Of a stretch of DNA of 35,081 nucleotides, positions 1 through 7,351 are shown in pieces. The position numbers and the translations under genes were made by a program. A model generated the notes under the pieces. The model ran no database searches, was not told where the DNA came from, and worked only from the letters and a program-made list of their open reading frames with translations. This DNA comes from a bacterium (lineage in GTDB: Bacteria > Calescibacteriota > Calescibacteriia > Calescibacteriales > Calescibacteriaceae). How positions within the stretch are numbered: position 1 is the first letter of the stretch; every line of letters starts with the position of its first letter. The stretch spans positions 1 to 35,081 of the forward strand of contig JAUQOU010000021.1 in the NCBI GenBank assembly GCA_030550715.1, written 5' to 3'.

Positions 1-572
1 TCTCAAATTTATCTAACGAGAATTTATCTAACGGGAAAACAAGTTTGAGAGATTGGCTTCCCGCATGGTCAACATTCCATCCCATTCCCATACAAACTCA
101 AAATATAACAGATAAGTTCAGAAACAATTTTGCAGTTGAATGGGATTGCGGAGCGAAACTCTATGACGACTCAATAACCCAGTACAAAGAAGGTAGAAAA
201 GAATTTTTCGGTCTGAGCTGTACCTCTCCACAGCAGGATACAACACATTTCCCCAAAACTCTTACCTTCAATGTTTCTCCTATGTTCGATACAGAGTATC
301 CTGCTGACGGTGTCTTCTTACGCTTTCCATATATTCTTTTCCAAGATAGTTCATTTGGTGGATTAATTTATATTAAAGGGTCGGGAATAGTTGTTATAGC
401 AGGAGACAAAAGCGAGAAGATAAGCTCTTTCCTTCAAGCATGCGGAGTTGATACTGGAACCAGTCCCAAATCTTACTTTGATGATAGAAAGAAGGGCTCG
501 TGCGCTCTTTCAATATACCTACAACTTCTCATTGAAAATATTCTAAACTTTGTATCCTCCCAGGGAGGATAA
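1..572 (+). CDS. Hypothetical protein, C-terminal part (5' end outside window)
   Basis: The reading frame is open from the left edge (first full codon at position 3), so this is the end of a longer protein. A TTG at 45 could serve as a start but nothing favours it over continuation upstream. The visible part begins with a duplicated NLSNE/NLSNG peptide coded by a 15-base tandem repeat, followed by about 175 residues with four cysteines (in WDCG, LSCT, QACG and GSCA contexts) and many aromatic and polar residues. The composition would fit a secreted or surface protein, which is inference only. I do not recognise a family. The stop codon lies at the 3' edge of a perfect inverted repeat just before the siroheme synthase gene. 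Confidence 0.6.
   Translation, partial: SNLSNENLSNGKTSLRDWLPAWSTFHPIPIQTQNITDKFRNNFAVEWDCGAKLYDDSITQYKEGRKEFFGLSCTSPQQDTTHFPKTLTFNVSPMFDTEYPADGVFLRFPYILFQDSSFGGLIYIKGSGIVVIAGDKSEKISSFLQACGVDTGTSPKSYFDDRKKGSCALSIYLQLLIENILNFVSSQGG
6..35 (+). repeat. 15-base tandem repeat, two copies
   Basis: AATTTATCTAACGAG is followed directly by AATTTATCTAACGGG, differing at one base. It is in frame and codes NLSNE then NLSNG. More copies may lie upstream of the window. Confidence 0.85.
553..571. repeat. Perfect inverted repeat masking a Shine-Dalgarno-like GGGAGG
   Basis: TATCCTCCC and GGGAGGATA are exact reverse complements separated by one A. The right arm holds the only Shine-Dalgarno-like sequence upstream of the ATG at 589, though about 20 bases away, further than usual. 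It overlaps the last codons and stop of the preceding gene. No T-run follows on either strand, so it does not look like an intrinsic terminator. It may be a translational-coupling hairpin or a DNA operator. Confidence 0.5.
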
Positions 573-588
573 AAAAGCCCCTTTTTAT

Positions 589-1269
589 ATGTATCCCGTT
601 TTTCTTAACCTGAAAGGGAATTTATGTGTTGTATTAGGCGGAGGGAAAGTAGCAGAAAGAAAAGTAAAAAAGCTACTTAAAGAAAAAGCAGAAGTTCTGA
701 TAATCTCTCCGGAAATAACAGACAGAATAAAAGAACTGTATAAGAAAAATAAGGTAAAGCTTATAAGAAGGGAGTATAGGTTTGGAGATATACCTGAAAA
801 TGCTCTCCTTGTCTTTGAATGCACAGGAGATACAGAAGTTGCGAAAAAAGTCAGGAAAGAATGCGAGAATAAAAAGGTTCTTCTGAATTCAGCAACAGTA
901 TCTGAACTATGTGATTTTATAGTCCCAGCGTCTTTCCAGAGGGGCTCAATTCATATTGCTTTATCAACAGAGGGTAAGTGCTCAGCTTTCGCAAGAGCTC
1001 TCAGAGAAAAAATAGAAGGGCAAATTCCTTACGAACTTTCAGCGAAGCTCAATATGATAGAGAAGCTGAGGAAAAATCTCAAAAAACAAAAGGGGAAAAA
1101 GGAAAAGGAAGAAGATGAGATTTTGCTTGAAATTTCACGATTAGCAGTAGAAAATCCACACCTACCCGAAAAATCCTTCTCAAAAATCATAGAAGAAAAA
1201 ATCAGAAAAATAAAATCAAAAGAAAGCAAAAAAGGAGCAAAAAACAAAAAAAGAGCAAAAGAAAGGTAA
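589..1269 (+). CDS. Siroheme synthase N-terminal-type protein (precorrin-2 dehydrogenase / possible ferrochelatase)
   Basis: Family members oxidise precorrin-2 to sirohydrochlorin with NAD+, and many also insert iron to give siroheme for sulfite and nitrite reductases. The N-terminus is the classic Rossmann entry of the CysG N-domain/Met8p family: NLKGNLCVVLGGGKVAERK, with the GGG at residues 17-19. SELCDFIVPASFQRG and then LSTEGKCSAFARALREKIE match the family's second half. The conserved aspartate of the usual NVVD motif is replaced: here the segment reads NSATVSELCDF, with Thr103 in its place. The C-terminal ~70 residues are rich in Lys and Glu. The ATG at 589 is chosen because it begins right at the conserved core; an in-frame TTG at 550 lies before the inverted repeat. 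No other tetrapyrrole gene is adjacent. The tatB-like gene starts 9 bases downstream, probably co-transcribed. Confidence 0.85.
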   Translation: MYPVFLNLKGNLCVVLGGGKVAERKVKKLLKEKAEVLIISPEITDRIKELYKKNKVKLIRREYRFGDIPENALLVFECTGDTEVAKKVRKECENKKVLLNSATVSELCDFIVPASFQRGSIHIALSTEGKCSAFARALREKIEGQIPYELSAKLNMIEKLRKNLKKQKGKKEKEEDEILLEISRLAVENPHLPEKSFSKIIEEKIRKIKSKESKKGAKNKKRAKER

Positions 1270-1278
1270 ATTTTATAT

Positions 1279-1542
1279 GTGTTCGGAATAGGATGGCAAG
1301 AACTACTTGTGATATTTTTGGTCATACTTATCTTCATAGGTCCAAAAAAGCTTCCAGAAGTAGCAAAGCAAATAGCAAAAGCCATAAGAGAGTTCGCAAG
1401 GACAAAAGAACAAGTGAAAAGAACAATAGAAAATCACCTTCTTGAAATACAAAGAGAAAACTCATATCTTGAAATAAAAGAAAAAGACGATGGGAAAGGA
1501 AATTCTGAAACAATACACGAACAAAATAAAGAAAATCAATAA
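1279..1542 (+). CDS. tatB: Twin-arginine translocase TatA/TatB-family subunit (TatB-like)
   Basis: Part of the Sec-independent Tat system, which exports folded proteins; TatB works with TatC in recognising substrates. The 87-residue protein has the family layout: a short periplasmic N-terminus (MFGIGWQELLV), one transmembrane helix, a GPKKLPEVAKQ hinge, then an amphipathic helix and a charged, disordered tail. The Glu at residue 8 in the membrane helix and the GP hinge are TatB-like, but many bacteria encode generic TatA/B proteins of this form, so the subtype is uncertain. The start is GTG at 1279, giving the typical MFGIG beginning. It follows the siroheme synthase gene by 9 bases. No tatC is in the window. 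Confidence 0.88.
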   Translation: MFGIGWQELLVIFLVILIFIGPKKLPEVAKQIAKAIREFARTKEQVKRTIENHLLEIQRENSYLEIKEKDDGKGNSETIHEQNKENQ

Positions 1543-1595
1543 AACATCTACTCTTGTGCAAAATTGCTCTCTACTATTAGATTAAAAGCTAAGTT

Positions 1596-2381
1596 ATGAA
1601 AAAAGAAACATCAAAATTAAGCATAGCAATAGGAGGATTAGACCCAACAGGTGGAGCGGGAATAATTCAGGATTCAAAGGTTATGTCAGAGCTGGGAATC
1701 TTATGTTTTTCGGTAGCAACATGTATAACTTTCCAGAACCTGAACGGAGTTTTCGGACTAAAAGAGCTTGATTTCAAATCAATAAAAAAACAAATAGATT
1801 TAGTTTTGAAAAATCATAAAGTTGAGTACGGAAAAGTTGGAGCGTTAGGTGGTAAAGATGGAGCAAAAGCACTCATCAAAACAATAGAGCAATACAGAAT
1901 AAAGTTTGTAGTTGACCCAGTTATAAAATCAAAAAACGGCTTCCCACTCATAACCAGAGACGGCTTTGAAATTCTGATGAAAAAAATTCTCCCCCTTTCG
2001 TTTTTTATAACTCCTAACATAAACGAAGCAGAGGAAATAACGGGAATAAAGATAACAGACAAAAAAGATATAATAACTGCCGGCAAAAACCTTTCAAAAA
2101 TAAATAACTCTTTCGTAGCTATAAAAGGAGGGCACCTCAAAGGTGAAAATATAGAGGACTTCCTTTTTTTCAAAGGAGAGTTAGTAAAATCTTTCAGAAA
2201 AAAAAGGAGCAGGAAAATTTTAGTTCATGGAACAGGTTGCATATTTTCATCATCTCTAACAGCTTTTTTGGTTTCGGGTTATAGTCCTGAAAAAGCTTTC
2301 ACTCTCGCGTCATCATTCACATCAAAAGCTATTGCTCTTTCTCAAAAAATAAAGGGCGGAAAGTTCAGAGTTTATTTGTAA
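1596..2381 (+). CDS. thiD: Hydroxymethylpyrimidine/phosphomethylpyrimidine kinase
   Basis: Phosphorylates HMP and HMP-phosphate to HMP-diphosphate in thiamine biosynthesis, in the cytoplasm. The ribokinase-like fold signatures are clear: GGLDPTGGAGIIQDSKV near residues 13-29, VDPVIKSKNG in the middle, ITPNINEAEEITG, and the ATP/anion-hole motif HGTGC at residues 211-215 followed by SSSLTAFLVSGYSPEKAF. At 261 residues it is of normal family length (about 260-270). No ThiE or TMP-kinase fusion is seen and no thi genes are adjacent; I see no TPP riboswitch in the 53 bases upstream. The ATG at 1596 lacks a Shine-Dalgarno sequence; a TAAAAG hexamer ends 7 bases before it. Pyridoxal kinases of the same fold are the main alternative, but the motif set fits ThiD best. 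Confidence 0.9.
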   Translation: MKKETSKLSIAIGGLDPTGGAGIIQDSKVMSELGILCFSVATCITFQNLNGVFGLKELDFKSIKKQIDLVLKNHKVEYGKVGALGGKDGAKALIKTIEQYRIKFVVDPVIKSKNGFPLITRDGFEILMKKILPLSFFITPNINEAEEITGIKITDKKDIITAGKNLSKINNSFVAIKGGHLKGENIEDFLFFKGELVKSFRKKRSRKILVHGTGCIFSSSLTAFLVSGYSPEKAFTLASSFTSKAIALSQKIKGGKFRVYL

Positions 2382-2484
2382 AACAAAAATTTATGTTTTT
2401 AGAAATTTATCTTTTTAATAAACTGTTTAAAAATTAAAAAAACAGAAAAATAAAACCAGAAAAAGGTTCAGATAAAAATAAAAT

Positions 2485-2493
2485 AAGGGAGGT
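2485..2493 (+). promoter_or_regulatory. Strong Shine-Dalgarno sequence for the acyl-CoA dehydrogenase
   Basis: AAGGGAGGT lies 8 bases before the ATG at 2502. It is one of only a few strong ribosome binding sites in the window and fixes this start. The preceding ~110 bases are very AT-rich and contain no gene; I could not settle on a single promoter there. Confidence 0.8.
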
Positions 2494-2501
2494 AGAAGAT
2501 A

Positions 2502-4208
2502 ATGGAAAGAGGACTTTCTTTCCTCTCATCGGTAGTTCCGAAAGACATCTTCACCCCAGAAGACCTGAACGAAGAACAAAAAATGCTAAAAGATACAGTT
2601 GAAAAATTCATGAAAGAAGAAGTCCTGAAAAGAGAAAAAGAAATAGAAAGCGGGAACATAGAGGTAGTAAGAGACCTTCTGAAAAAAGCGGGAGAGCTCG
2701 GAATAATCGCAATAGAGTATCCCAAAGAATACGGTGGTCTTGAGTTAGATAAGGTCACAGCCCTATGCGTAAACGAAGTTATGATGTACAACACATCTTT
2801 TGCGGTTTCAGCAGAAGCTCACGTCACAATTGGCTCACACCCTATAATATTTTTCGGGACAGAGGAGCAGAAGAGAAAGTATCTGCCAGACCTGGCATCA
2901 GCCAAAAAGATAGCAGCTTATGCTCTGACAGAACCATCAGCTGGTTCTGATGCTCTAAGCGCCAAAACAACTGCAACACCCATTGAAAACGGAAAATTCT
3001 TCCTCCTCAACGGAACAAAACAGTTCATAACAAACGCGGGATTTGCAGATATATTCATTGTCTTTGCAAAAGTAAATGGAAAGGACTTCACCGCGTTCAT
3101 AGTTGAAAGGGAGTTCGGAGTGAAAACCGGAAAAGAAGAAGAAAAGATGGGACAAAAGGGGTCATCTACAAGACAGGTAATTTTAGAAGATGTAAAAGTA
3201 CCAGCAGAAAATGTTCTTGGAGAGATAGGTAAGGGACACAAAGTTGCTCTGAACACTTTAAACCTCGGCAGAATGAGATTAGGAGGAGTAAGCGGAGGAG
3301 CCGGCTTTCTGGCACTGAAAAAAAGTATAGAGTATGCAAAACAGAGAAAACAATTCGGTAGGGCTATAATAGATTTCCCTCTTATAAAATGGAAAATATC
3401 TCAGATGGCTTCAAAGTCATTTGCCGCTCAAAGTGCAGCTTACAGAATTGCAAATGCAATAGACAAACTCTGGCTACAAGAAGGGCTCCCGCAGTGGCAA
3501 GCTTTTGAAGAGTTCGCAGTTGAAGCAACAATACTCAAAGTCGGCGGAACCGAAATGCTCTGGTATGTCGTAGACGAAGCAGTACAAATACACGGAGGAT
3601 ACGGATATATAAAAGAATACGAGGTTGAAAGATATTACAGAGACGAAAGAGTAAACAGAATCTATGAAGGAACTAACGAGATAAACCGCCTCAACATTCC
3701 AGAAATGATAATAAGACGAGCTATGAAAGGAAGATTTGATTTCTTCGGACTTATAGAAAAGTCAAAAAAAGATATAGAAGACATGCAGAAGATAAAATCT
3801 GAGCTCAGTGATTTTGTAGCAAAAGAAGAGCTTCTTGCTCTTGAAGTCGCAAAAAGATTACTCGTAATTAAAGCAGGAGAGGCGTTCGCAAAGTTCAAAG
3901 AAGAAATCCAAAACGAGCAAGAAATTTTATCTGCATTTTCAGACATAGCTATAATAATTTTCCTCGGAGAATCAGCAATAGCAAGAGCAACAAAACACAA
4001 AAACACTCAATACGGGAAACTATATGAGAACATGGCAAAACTTTTTGTCCACTCCCACTGGCTTAAACTTATTCAATCATTTGAACTGATGGCTCACAGA
4101 ATTGATGGAGACACTAAAATAGGAGAAAAACTATTCAATATACTTCAAAAATCAGACATCGTTTCAATCTCACGTGAGATAGCTGATGAGATAAAAGAAA
4201 AAATCTGA
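2502..4208 (+). CDS. Acyl-CoA dehydrogenase with C-terminal extension
   Basis: FAD enzyme that forms the alpha-beta double bond in acyl-CoA, the first step of fatty-acid beta-oxidation (or catabolism of other acyl-CoAs). The three classic domains are visible: N-terminal helices (EDLNEEQKMLKDTVEKF), the FAD-contacting middle motif ALTEPSAGSDA, and the C-terminal helices with RKQFGRAIIDFPLIKWKIS, VQIHGGYGY and RIYEGTNEINR. The Glu of YEGT (Glu389) is the usual catalytic base. At 568 residues it exceeds the ordinary ~380 by a C-terminal helical domain of about 160 residues, as in the VLCAD/ACAD9-type subfamily, so a long-chain substrate and membrane association are possible but inferred. The gene stands alone, with its own strong ribosome binding site; no thiolase, hydratase or ETF gene is nearby. 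Confidence 0.92.
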   Translation: MERGLSFLSSVVPKDIFTPEDLNEEQKMLKDTVEKFMKEEVLKREKEIESGNIEVVRDLLKKAGELGIIAIEYPKEYGGLELDKVTALCVNEVMMYNTSFAVSAEAHVTIGSHPIIFFGTEEQKRKYLPDLASAKKIAAYALTEPSAGSDALSAKTTATPIENGKFFLLNGTKQFITNAGFADIFIVFAKVNGKDFTAFIVEREFGVKTGKEEEKMGQKGSSTRQVILEDVKVPAENVLGEIGKGHKVALNTLNLGRMRLGGVSGGAGFLALKKSIEYAKQRKQFGRAIIDFPLIKWKISQMASKSFAAQSAAYRIANAIDKLWLQEGLPQWQAFEEFAVEATILKVGGTEMLWYVVDEAVQIHGGYGYIKEYEVERYYRDERVNRIYEGTNEINRLNIPEMIIRRAMKGRFDFFGLIEKSKKDIEDMQKIKSELSDFVAKEELLALEVAKRLLVIKAGEAFAKFKEEIQNEQEILSAFSDIAIIIFLGESAIARATKHKNTQYGKLYENMAKLFVHSHWLKLIQSFELMAHRIDGDTKIGEKLFNILQKSDIVSISREIADEIKEKI

Positions 4209-4264
4209 AATATATTCGGCTCATAAAATTACCTTATCACTTACTTTAAGCTAATCAGAGTGAT

Positions 4265-4270
4265 TAAAAT
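4265..4270 (+). promoter_or_regulatory. Putative -10 box 8 bases before ATG (leaderless-type start)
   Basis: TAAAAT, preceded by TTACTT at 4241-4246 (18-base spacer), lies 8 bases before the ATG at 4279. With no Shine-Dalgarno sequence and such a short distance, transcription would begin at or next to the start codon. This is inferred from pattern only. Confidence 0.4.
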
Positions 4271-4278
4271 TTTTTAAT

Positions 4279-5814
4279 ATGTCCACACTCAGTTTTATAG
4301 CGTTCTTTTTGATTTTGTCTTTTCAAGATAAATTAACTCAGCCAGCGGTATGTAAAGAAGAAGCGGGAAAAATAAAAGCAAACATAATCCCCGATACTCC
4401 CGAAAAAGCGGTTGAAAACTTTCTTATTTTGATTTGTGCCGGAGAAAAGAGAAAAGCAGAAGAACTTTTGAAAAACGCAGACGATAAATACCCAAATAAT
4501 TTCCTTATAAAATTCAACCTCGGAAATTTTTATATCACAGAAGAAAAATATGATTTTGCGATATTCTTTTTGAACCAGGCAAGAAGAATAAAAGAAGCTC
4601 CGTCTGTATTTGATTCCCTTGCAACAGCGTATATAAAATTCGGAGATACAGATTCGGCAGAAAAAATAATAGAAGAAGGAACATCAAAATTCTCAATCTC
4701 AAAATTAGATGAAGATGAGAAAAAATTCTTTTTAAACATGATACTCAAAAGAGGCATAATAAGAATGTTCAGAGGAGAAATTGACAAAGCAGAAAGTGAT
4801 TTCAGGGAGTATCTGAAATACGAAAGACTAAACCCTTATCCTTATTTAGCTCTCGCAGAAATCATGGGAAGAAAAGGGAAAATAGAATCTGCAAAGGAGA
4901 TACTTCTTATGGCTCTTGCCAATTCTGATTCCGGAGAGCTAAACCTCTATGCAGGAGCTTTCTTTCATTCTAACGGATACTTTGAAGAAGCGACCCATTA
5001 CTACTTAAAATCAGCGGAAAAACTCTCAAAAGAAAAAATGTATCTTTCGCTCTTTATGCTTGGAACAGTTCAGAGAGATTTAGGAATGTATTCTGAATCA
5101 AGGGAATCGTTTGAGAAAGCGAAAAAATATCCAGAACTTGCGACAGCAAAAGCATACTACTCGGAGAGAAAAAGGTTAGAACTTGTAAAAAGCTTTATAG
5201 AGAGGGGAAACATAAAAGGTGCAGAATTTGAACTCAGAGATCTTCTTAATCTCTTTCCAGAAAACAATGAGGCAAAAAAACTTCTTATTGATTTACTCTA
5301 CCTCAAGGCGCTTTTATTTTCCCCGAAAGAGCAAAAGATAAAAATTCTTGAAGAAGCAAGAGATTTAGCCAAAAGCTATCTTGATAAGAACCCCGGAGAT
5401 GATGAAGTATTGGTGAAGTTTGCTCTTATAAATCTCTGGCTTGCCGAAATTGGTCCAAAATTCGCAAGGAGTGGAAACATCCTTCACGCAATATCTGCTT
5501 TACAGAATGCAGTAAAAATAAAAGATAACAAAGATTACAAAACCCTTCTCGCAATATCTTATTACATGATAGAAAAGTATGACTCTGCAATAGAAGAACT
5601 TAGAAAACTTCCACCGGAACCAAAAATTCTTCTCTTGCTCGCCTCGGCTTACATAAAATCGGGAGATATAAAAAAAGCGGAAGAAGTTCTCAAAAACATA
5701 AAAGATAAAAAAGACGAAAACTTCCTCCTCATCTCATACGAAATTTTCAAAAGCAAAAAAGATACTGTCAATATGCAGAACATAGAAAAGCTTATTCTCG
5801 GAGAAAAAGAGTAG
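4279..5814 (+). CDS. Exported tetratricopeptide-repeat protein
   Basis: A 511-residue protein with an N-terminal hydrophobic signal-like segment (MSTLSFIAFFLILSFQ) and then mostly helical TPR-like repeats to the end. Repeats are visible as recurring small/large pairs such as FLIKFNLGNFYITEEKYDFAI, APSVFDSLATAYIKFGDTDSAEK, PYPYLALAEIMGRKGKIESAKEI and ILLLLASAYIKSGDIKKAEEV. TPR proteins serve as scaffolds for envelope complexes, but no partner can be named. A cysteine at about residue 25 (AVCKEE) is not in a clear lipobox. The stop codon is one base before the rnpA ATG, so the two genes are very likely co-transcribed, an unusual partner for rnpA. Confidence 0.8.
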   Translation: MSTLSFIAFFLILSFQDKLTQPAVCKEEAGKIKANIIPDTPEKAVENFLILICAGEKRKAEELLKNADDKYPNNFLIKFNLGNFYITEEKYDFAIFFLNQARRIKEAPSVFDSLATAYIKFGDTDSAEKIIEEGTSKFSISKLDEDEKKFFLNMILKRGIIRMFRGEIDKAESDFREYLKYERLNPYPYLALAEIMGRKGKIESAKEILLMALANSDSGELNLYAGAFFHSNGYFEEATHYYLKSAEKLSKEKMYLSLFMLGTVQRDLGMYSESRESFEKAKKYPELATAKAYYSERKRLELVKSFIERGNIKGAEFELRDLLNLFPENNEAKKLLIDLLYLKALLFSPKEQKIKILEEARDLAKSYLDKNPGDDEVLVKFALINLWLAEIGPKFARSGNILHAISALQNAVKIKDNKDYKTLLAISYYMIEKYDSAIEELRKLPPEPKILLLLASAYIKSGDIKKAEEVLKNIKDKKDENFLLISYEIFKSKKDTVNMQNIEKLILGEKE

Positions 5815-5815
5815 A

Positions 5816-6217
5816 ATGAGATTCAAAAGATTTAAGCTCAGAAGAAGAAAAGATATACAAAGGGTTTTCACAGAAGGTAAGTCAATTTCAAACGAAAACT
5901 TTTCAATCAAGATACTCGTAAAAAAAACTGAGAACGAAAAAGGAGCGAAAAAAAACACAGATGAAAAAAACGAATTCAAAATTGACTTCAGATTCACAGT
6001 CATAGTTCCTAAAAAAGCAGTCAAATTAGCCGTGAGAAGAAACAGAATAAAGAGGATTGTAAGAGAAGCAGTAAGATCGCTTATAAAAGAAAATAAAGTT
6101 TTTGACGGAGATATGGTAATTATAGTAAAAAAAGATATATCGTTCCTAAAATCATACTCCGTCAAAGCCGAAATAGAAAAAATTCTTCGAAAATATATGA
6201 ATAACGAGATTCAATAA
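5816..6217 (+). CDS. rnpA: Ribonuclease P protein component
   Basis: Protein subunit that helps the RNase P RNA bind and cleave precursor tRNA 5' leaders. The family hallmark is clear: AVRRNRIKRIVREAVRSLI (the RNR motif helix) preceded by FTVIVPKKAVKLAV, and an N-terminal KRFKLRRRKDIQRVFTEGK. It is 133 residues, slightly longer than usual (110-120) because of a lysine-rich insertion around residues 38-55 between two core strands. The ATG at 5816 follows the TPR gene stop after a single base. The usual partners rpmH, yidD and yidC are absent from both sides. The last 56 bases overlap the end of the convergent prepilin peptidase gene; both protein ends look genuine. Confidence 0.92.
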   Translation: MRFKRFKLRRRKDIQRVFTEGKSISNENFSIKILVKKTENEKGAKKNTDEKNEFKIDFRFTVIVPKKAVKLAVRRNRIKRIVREAVRSLIKENKVFDGDMVIIVKKDISFLKSYSVKAEIEKILRKYMNNEIQ

Positions 6218-6953
6218 GAAACACGGAAAAGCAGGAGATAAATATAAATGGTATAAAAGGTATGGGGTGAGATATTCCGATATCCTTTGAAAAAATTCGT
6301 CTCACAATAAAAAAAACACTTCCCAAAAAAGAAGAAAAAATCATGATAATTATCGTTCCGAAGAACCCTGAAAAAATCCCAACAGGTATCATGAAAAAGA
6401 CATCTCCTTCGCCCAATCCCTCTTTTTTTCTTATAATTTTGTATAGTAATTTCAGGATGGAAAAAATACCAGCACCAACCAGAACCCCACCAATAGAATC
6501 TCTCACGCTTCCGTAAACCAGCATATACAAAATTGAAACTGCTGTTGAGAGCAAAATGAGAATATCTGGAACAGCCAGGAAAATAAAATCAAAAAAAGAA
6601 GCAACAAGAAGAGACCAGAAGAAAAAGAAAATGAGCAAAAATCTCAAAAGAGAAAAATGAGAAAATTCAAGAGAGATAAAACCCAATATGCCAGAGAGAA
6701 GTTCTATCAGGAAATAGTAAATAGGAATAGAGCTTTTACAAAAAAAACATTTTCCTTTCAAAATTAAAAAACCAAAAATAGGGATATTGTATCTTGCAGG
6801 AATTGAGTTTCCACAAGATGGACAAAACGAACGAGAAGGAGAAAAGATTGAAATTTTCCTTGGAATTCTGTATAAAAGAACTGTAGCAAAAGACCCCCAT
6901 ATACTCCCCCAAACGAAAGCAAAAAAGCTTAACACAAAAAACAAGCTATCCAT
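6162..6953 (-). CDS. pilD: Prepilin leader peptidase / N-methyltransferase (A24 family)
   Basis: Inner-membrane aspartic protease that cleaves the leader of type IV pilins or type II secretion pseudopilins and methylates the new N-terminus. The N-terminal segment has WGSFATVLLYRIPRK, typical of the methylase half, then paired cysteines CPSC and CFFC that bind zinc in bifunctional members. The two catalytic aspartates fit the DFIFLAVPD segment and the GxGD motif in GLGEGDVFFM. About eight hydrophobic helices are present and the length (263) is normal. The ATG at 6953 and an in-frame GTG just before it (6956) are both served by AGAGG. No pilin gene is adjacent, but a PilO-like protein is encoded at 17958-18461. 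The 3' end overlaps rnpA on the other strand. Confidence 0.9.
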   Translation of the reverse strand: MDSLFFVLSFFAFVWGSIWGSFATVLLYRIPRKISIFSPSRSFCPSCGNSIPARYNIPIFGFLILKGKCFFCKSSIPIYYFLIELLSGILGFISLEFSHFSLLRFLLIFFFFWSLLVASFFDFIFLAVPDILILLSTAVSILYMLVYGSVRDSIGGVLVGAGIFSILKLLYKIIRKKEGLGEGDVFFMIPVGIFSGFFGTIIIMIFSSFLGSVFFIVRRIFSKDIGISHPIPFIPFIFISCFSVFLIESRYSYIFEEFFLFRL

Positions 6954-7052
6954 CACAAAAAACCTCTGATAATGTCAAAAAGCAAAAAAATTTACCTGAA
7001 AACAATTTTTCAAAAATTTTAACATAAAAAACAAAATCATACCAAAAGATAT

Positions 7053-7058
7053 TAAAAT
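7053..7058 (+). promoter_or_regulatory. Putative -10 box 8 bases before ATG (leaderless-type start)
   Basis: TAAAAT ends 8 bases before the ATG at 7067, the same spacing as at 4265-4270. No Shine-Dalgarno sequence is present and the -35 region is not recognisable. Confidence 0.35.
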
Positions 7059-7066
7059 ATTTTTTT

Positions 7067-7351
7067 ATGGATCACGGATTAGAAATCGCATTAGGAAGAG
7101 TGGCTATTTCTAACCTGAGATACATCGCCAACTTTCAGAAAAATGCAGTAAGGAAGCTTATTTTAGAACAACCCCAGGTTCCGAGATTGAAAATCTCTGC
7201 TCCAAAACTGAATATAAACACAAATCTCGGCTTAAAAAAAGGAAGGATAATAAATATGAGGGTTTAAGAAGGAGAAGGTTTCAGCTTGGAGTTCGTTCAA
7301 TCTGACGAGCTTACTTTGACTCAATCGTTTAAGAATGATAAAAGCCCTTAA
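7067..7351 (+). pseudogene. Small unknown ORF interrupted by an in-frame TAA
   Basis: The first open part (7067-7267) codes 66 residues beginning MDHGLEIALGRVAISNLRYI. It stops at a TAA (7265-7267), but the same frame continues with 27 protein-like codons (EGEGFSLEFVQSDELTLTQS and so on) to a second TAA at 7349-7351. The two parts join smoothly as GRIINMRV-stop-EGEGFSLEF, which looks like one ~94-residue protein with a nonsense codon. The second stop overlaps the mlaE start (7335) by 17 bases, as expected for two genes in an operon. I do not recognise the family. Alternatives are a genuine 66-residue protein with a chance open tail, a sequencing error, or programmed readthrough. Confidence 0.45.

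Noticed and set aside
571-586. AAAAAAGCCCCTTTTT as a terminator
   Set aside because: The arms are only A/T around a 5-base centre and lie just before the ATG at 589; it would be too weak.
1029-1385. 118-residue ORF on the - strand
   Set aside because: It lies antisense to the siroheme synthase tail and tatB-like gene, is dominated by Phe/Ser from A-rich sense codons, and matches no family.
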